In this document: positions 5,783-7,420 of the stretch, piece by piece | How positions within the stretch are numbered: the first letter of the stretch is position 1 | How the letters are laid out: every line of letters begins with the position of its first letter | Translations under genes and position numbers: made by a program | From: an uncultured Oscillospiraceae bacterium | Lineage (GTDB): Bacteria > Bacillota > Clostridia > UBA1381 | Reading direction: 5' to 3' | Length of the DNA stretch: 7,420 nt | Assembly (NCBI GenBank): GCA_946531785.1 | Contig: CAMNAT010000096.1 | Span: 1-7,420 of the forward strand | The notes under the pieces: model-generated | What the model was told of the DNA's origin: nothing | Seen by the model: the letters and a program-made list of their open reading frames with translations, nothing else | Database searches by the model: none

Positions 5783-6505
5783 TCATATATCCAATCTTCT
5801 TGCCTCGGTAAAATGATAGCTTCCATCCTTTTGCAGTGTCGCGTACATTCTTACCGGATAATCGCAAAGCTTTGCAAGATCCGCGGCATTTTTTACATAC
5901 GCCGAAAAATAGCTTCTGTATTCTTCTGCAAACACTTTTATGAACTCTTTGTTGAAGTCAGCTTTATCGGTATACTTCGCCTTAACATCTGTGACGCTCA
6001 TGCCGGTCTTTTTTGCGTATGCTTCATACCTTGCATCCGTATCGCCCAGCCCAAAGCCGAAATATATTCTTTGCATGGATTCCGAATCGGGCTTTTCGCT
6101 TGTTTTTACATCACGCACATTCAATGTTACATCGATCACCGCTCTGCCGTCTTCTTTATCGATCTGTATCGTATTGAGATCATAGCTCACAAGCGCTGAC
6201 AGATCGCTCTTCACCGGCTCGAATACATCCGGATAATATTCGATGACATAGAGTATATCATCATGCAGGCAGTTGTCTATAAGTCCGTTGAACACAGATG
6301 TTACTCCCTGCTCTGCAAGCGCGTCAGCCTTATTCTTATCCATAGTTATGACCGCATTGAAATAATCGCTTGTGGTCTGCTCCGCCTTAGCTTTTCTGTC
6401 CTGAGTGGTCTCTGCGCTATTTCCGCAGGATGCTAAGACTGCCGCCGAAACAACCGTAGCAAGACTGAATGCTGTGATTTTTTTAAGCTTATCAAATAAC
6501 ATCAT
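5783..6505 (-). CDS. Predicted lipoprotein of unknown function
   Basis: A 240-residue exported lipoprotein I do not recognise. The N-terminus has basic residues (K6, K8, K9), a hydrophobic stretch at 10-25 and a lipobox L-A-S-C with Cys27, followed by G-N-S and a polar linker rich in T, Q, K and E. It should be lipidated and anchored on the outer face of the membrane. The mature part is mixed helix/strand and begins with a Y-F-N-A-V segment, which recalls small NTF2-like or DUF-type lipoproteins of Clostridia, but I cannot assign a family. The frame is open upstream to an ATG at 6532, but I chose 6505 because GAGGA (6517-6521) precedes it by 11 bases and the result is a standard signal peptide. 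It overlaps the lysA 3' end by 14 bases in another frame, so it is probably co-transcribed and translationally coupled. The stop lies 8 bases from the hairpin at 5753-5775. Confidence 0.85.
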   Translation of the reverse strand: MMLFDKLKKITAFSLATVVSAAVLASCGNSAETTQDRKAKAEQTTSDYFNAVITMDKNKADALAEQGVTSVFNGLIDNCLHDDILYVIEYYPDVFEPVKSDLSALVSYDLNTIQIDKEDGRAVIDVTLNVRDVKTSEKPDSESMQRIYFGFGLGDTDARYEAYAKKTGMSVTDVKAKYTDKADFNKEFIKVFAEEYRSYFSAYVKNAADLAKLCDYPVRMYATLQKDGSYHFTEARRLDI

Positions 6506-7420
6506 TTCTGATAATATCCTCATATGTCTCACGGCGGACTATCTCCTTTGCCTCGCCGTCCTTTACCACTACCATTGCCGGACGCGGGATCCTGTTATAG
6601 TTCGATGCCATTGAATAGTTATATGCGCCCGTTGCAAGCACCGCAAGGATATCCCCGGGCATTGCCGGAGCAATTCTCGTGTTCTCCTGTATAAGATCAC
6701 CGCTCTCGCAGCACTTACCGGCGATGGTCACTGTATCTGTCGCCTCATCACCAGCCTTGTTTGCAACGACTGCGGTATATTCGGACTGATACAGGATATA
6801 TCTTGGGTTATCACCCATGCCGCCGTCAACGGAAACATACTTCCTTACGCCCTTTATATCCTTGATGTTGCCTATCGTATAAAGGGTTATCCCAGCCGGT
6901 GCCGCTATCGAGCGTCCCGGCTCCATGAGCATGAACGGAACCTCAAGACCATATCTTTCCGCCTCGCGCTTCACAACATCCGCCACACTCTTTATGTATT
7001 CATCATACTCTATCGGGTCATCGTTCTTTGTGTACATTATCCCAAAGCCGCCGCCGAGGTTGAGCTTGTTTATTTTAAGCCCAAGCTTTTCCTTGAGCTC
7101 TCCGGCAAATCTCATCATGACCTCTGCCGCCTCGCAGAACGGAGCGACATCAAATATCTGTGAGCCGATATGACAATGCAATCCGTCCGGGTTGACATTT
7201 TCCAGCTCACATGCGCACTTATATATCTCAAACGCCTCGCCGTTTTCCAGAGCCACGCCGAACTTTGAGTCTATCTGACCGGTGCGAATAAAATCATGCG
7301 TATGCGCGTCGATACCTGGCTTTATGCGGAACATTATGCTCTGCACAACGCCGCGCTCACGCGCAATTGCGTTGAGCATTTCAAGCTCATACTCATTATC
7401 GACAATAATGTTGCCGACGC
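6492..7420 (-). CDS. lysA: Diaminopimelate decarboxylase LysA (5'-partial)
   Basis: A PLP-dependent enzyme converting meso-2,6-diaminopimelate to L-lysine and CO2, the last step of lysine biosynthesis. It is cytoplasmic and dimeric. About 309 residues are visible. The frame continues past the internal ATG at 7379 to the window edge (V-G-N-I-I-V-D-N-E-Y-E-L-E), so the true start and the PLP-binding lysine lie outside. Counting from that Met, family motifs are H-C-H-I-G-S-Q (68-74), the phosphate-binding L-N-L-G-G-G-F-G-I (106-114), E-P-G-R-S-I (153-158), V-D-G-G-M (184-188), the active-site C-E-S-G-D (224-228) and G-A-Y-N-Y-S-M-A-S-N-Y-N (251-262). These separate LysA from arginine or ornithine decarboxylases of the same fold. 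The stop TGA is at 6492-6494, inside the lipoprotein gene. Any lysine riboswitch or other leader would be upstream of the window. Confidence 0.97.
   Translation of the reverse strand, partial: VGNIIVDNEYELEMLNAIARERGVVQSIMFRIKPGIDAHTHDFIRTGQIDSKFGVALENGEAFEIYKCACELENVNPDGLHCHIGSQIFDVAPFCEAAEVMMRFAGELKEKLGLKINKLNLGGGFGIMYTKNDDPIEYDEYIKSVADVVKREAERYGLEVPFMLMEPGRSIAAPAGITLYTIGNIKDIKGVRKYVSVDGGMGDNPRYILYQSEYTAVVANKAGDEATDTVTIAGKCCESGDLIQENTRIAPAMPGDILAVLATGAYNYSMASNYNRIPRPAMVVVKDGEAKEIVRRETYEDIIRNDVI
6517..6521 (-). promoter_or_regulatory. Ribosome binding site of the lipoprotein gene, inside lysA
   Basis: GAGGA on the minus strand within the last codons of lysA, 11 bases before ATG 6505 (a second ATG follows directly at 6502). 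It supports a start at 6505 over the in-frame ATGs further upstream. Confidence 0.55.

Noticed and set aside
5666..6199. 177-residue plus-strand open frame across the spoIIID end and the lipoprotein gene
   Set aside because: It overlaps spoIIID in another frame, crosses the hairpin, and is the antisense of a lipoprotein gene with a clear signal peptide.
6506..6532. ATGs at 6532 and 6523 as the lipoprotein start
   Set aside because: They would place extra residues ahead of a standard lipoprotein signal peptide and would ignore the GAGGA site before 6505.

Overview
The window looks like ordinary chromosomal core sequence from an anaerobic, endospore-forming Firmicute of the class Clostridia. 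The evidence is a SpoIIID sporulation regulator behind a sigma-E-type promoter, a YitT/DUF2179 membrane protein, a DUF2798 membrane protein, a Na+/phosphate cotransporter carrying a PhoU domain, and clear AGGAGG-type ribosome binding sites. A Ruminococcus/Oscillospiraceae-like source is my guess from overall protein flavour; the sequence does not prove it. I see no rRNA, tRNA, CRISPR array, insertion sequence or phage gene.

Layout from left to right. (1) Bases 1-702, + strand: the 3' part of a YitT-family membrane protein gene whose start lies outside the window. (2) Bases 728-4482, - strand: a three-gene operon read right to left, consisting of an OmpR/PhoB-type response regulator, a PhoR-type sensor histidine kinase and a Na/Pi cotransporter with a PhoU-like tail. 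It is driven by an extended -10 promoter at about 4508-4536. The kinase gene carries a single in-frame TAG in place of the glutamate codon that should follow the phosphorylated histidine. (3) Bases 4640-5182, - strand: a DUF2798 four-helix membrane protein with its own promoter and a strong terminator that insulates it from the pho-type operon. (4) A 305-base AT-rich divergent intergenic region (5183-5487). (5) Bases 5488-5745, + strand: spoIIID. (6) A perfect hairpin at 5753-5775 between convergent genes. (7) Bases 5783-7420, - strand: lysA (diaminopimelate decarboxylase, 5' end outside the window), overlapping by 14 bases a downstream lipoprotein gene of unknown function.

How the genes fit together: the regulator, kinase and transporter form a plausible self-contained phosphate-response unit in which the two-component pair controls a sodium-driven phosphate carrier (an inference from synteny). 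If the TAG is real and is not read through, the kinase is broken exactly at its active site and the regulator is left without its cognate kinase. SpoIIID is the mother-cell DNA-binding regulator of sporulation and appears to be transcribed by sigma-E. LysA makes lysine from meso-diaminopimelate, and the overlapping lipoprotein is probably co-translated with it.

The one genuinely odd feature is the stop codon inside the kinase H-box. The rest is well-formed, conventional bacterial gene organisation with some uncharacterised regulatory palindromes.
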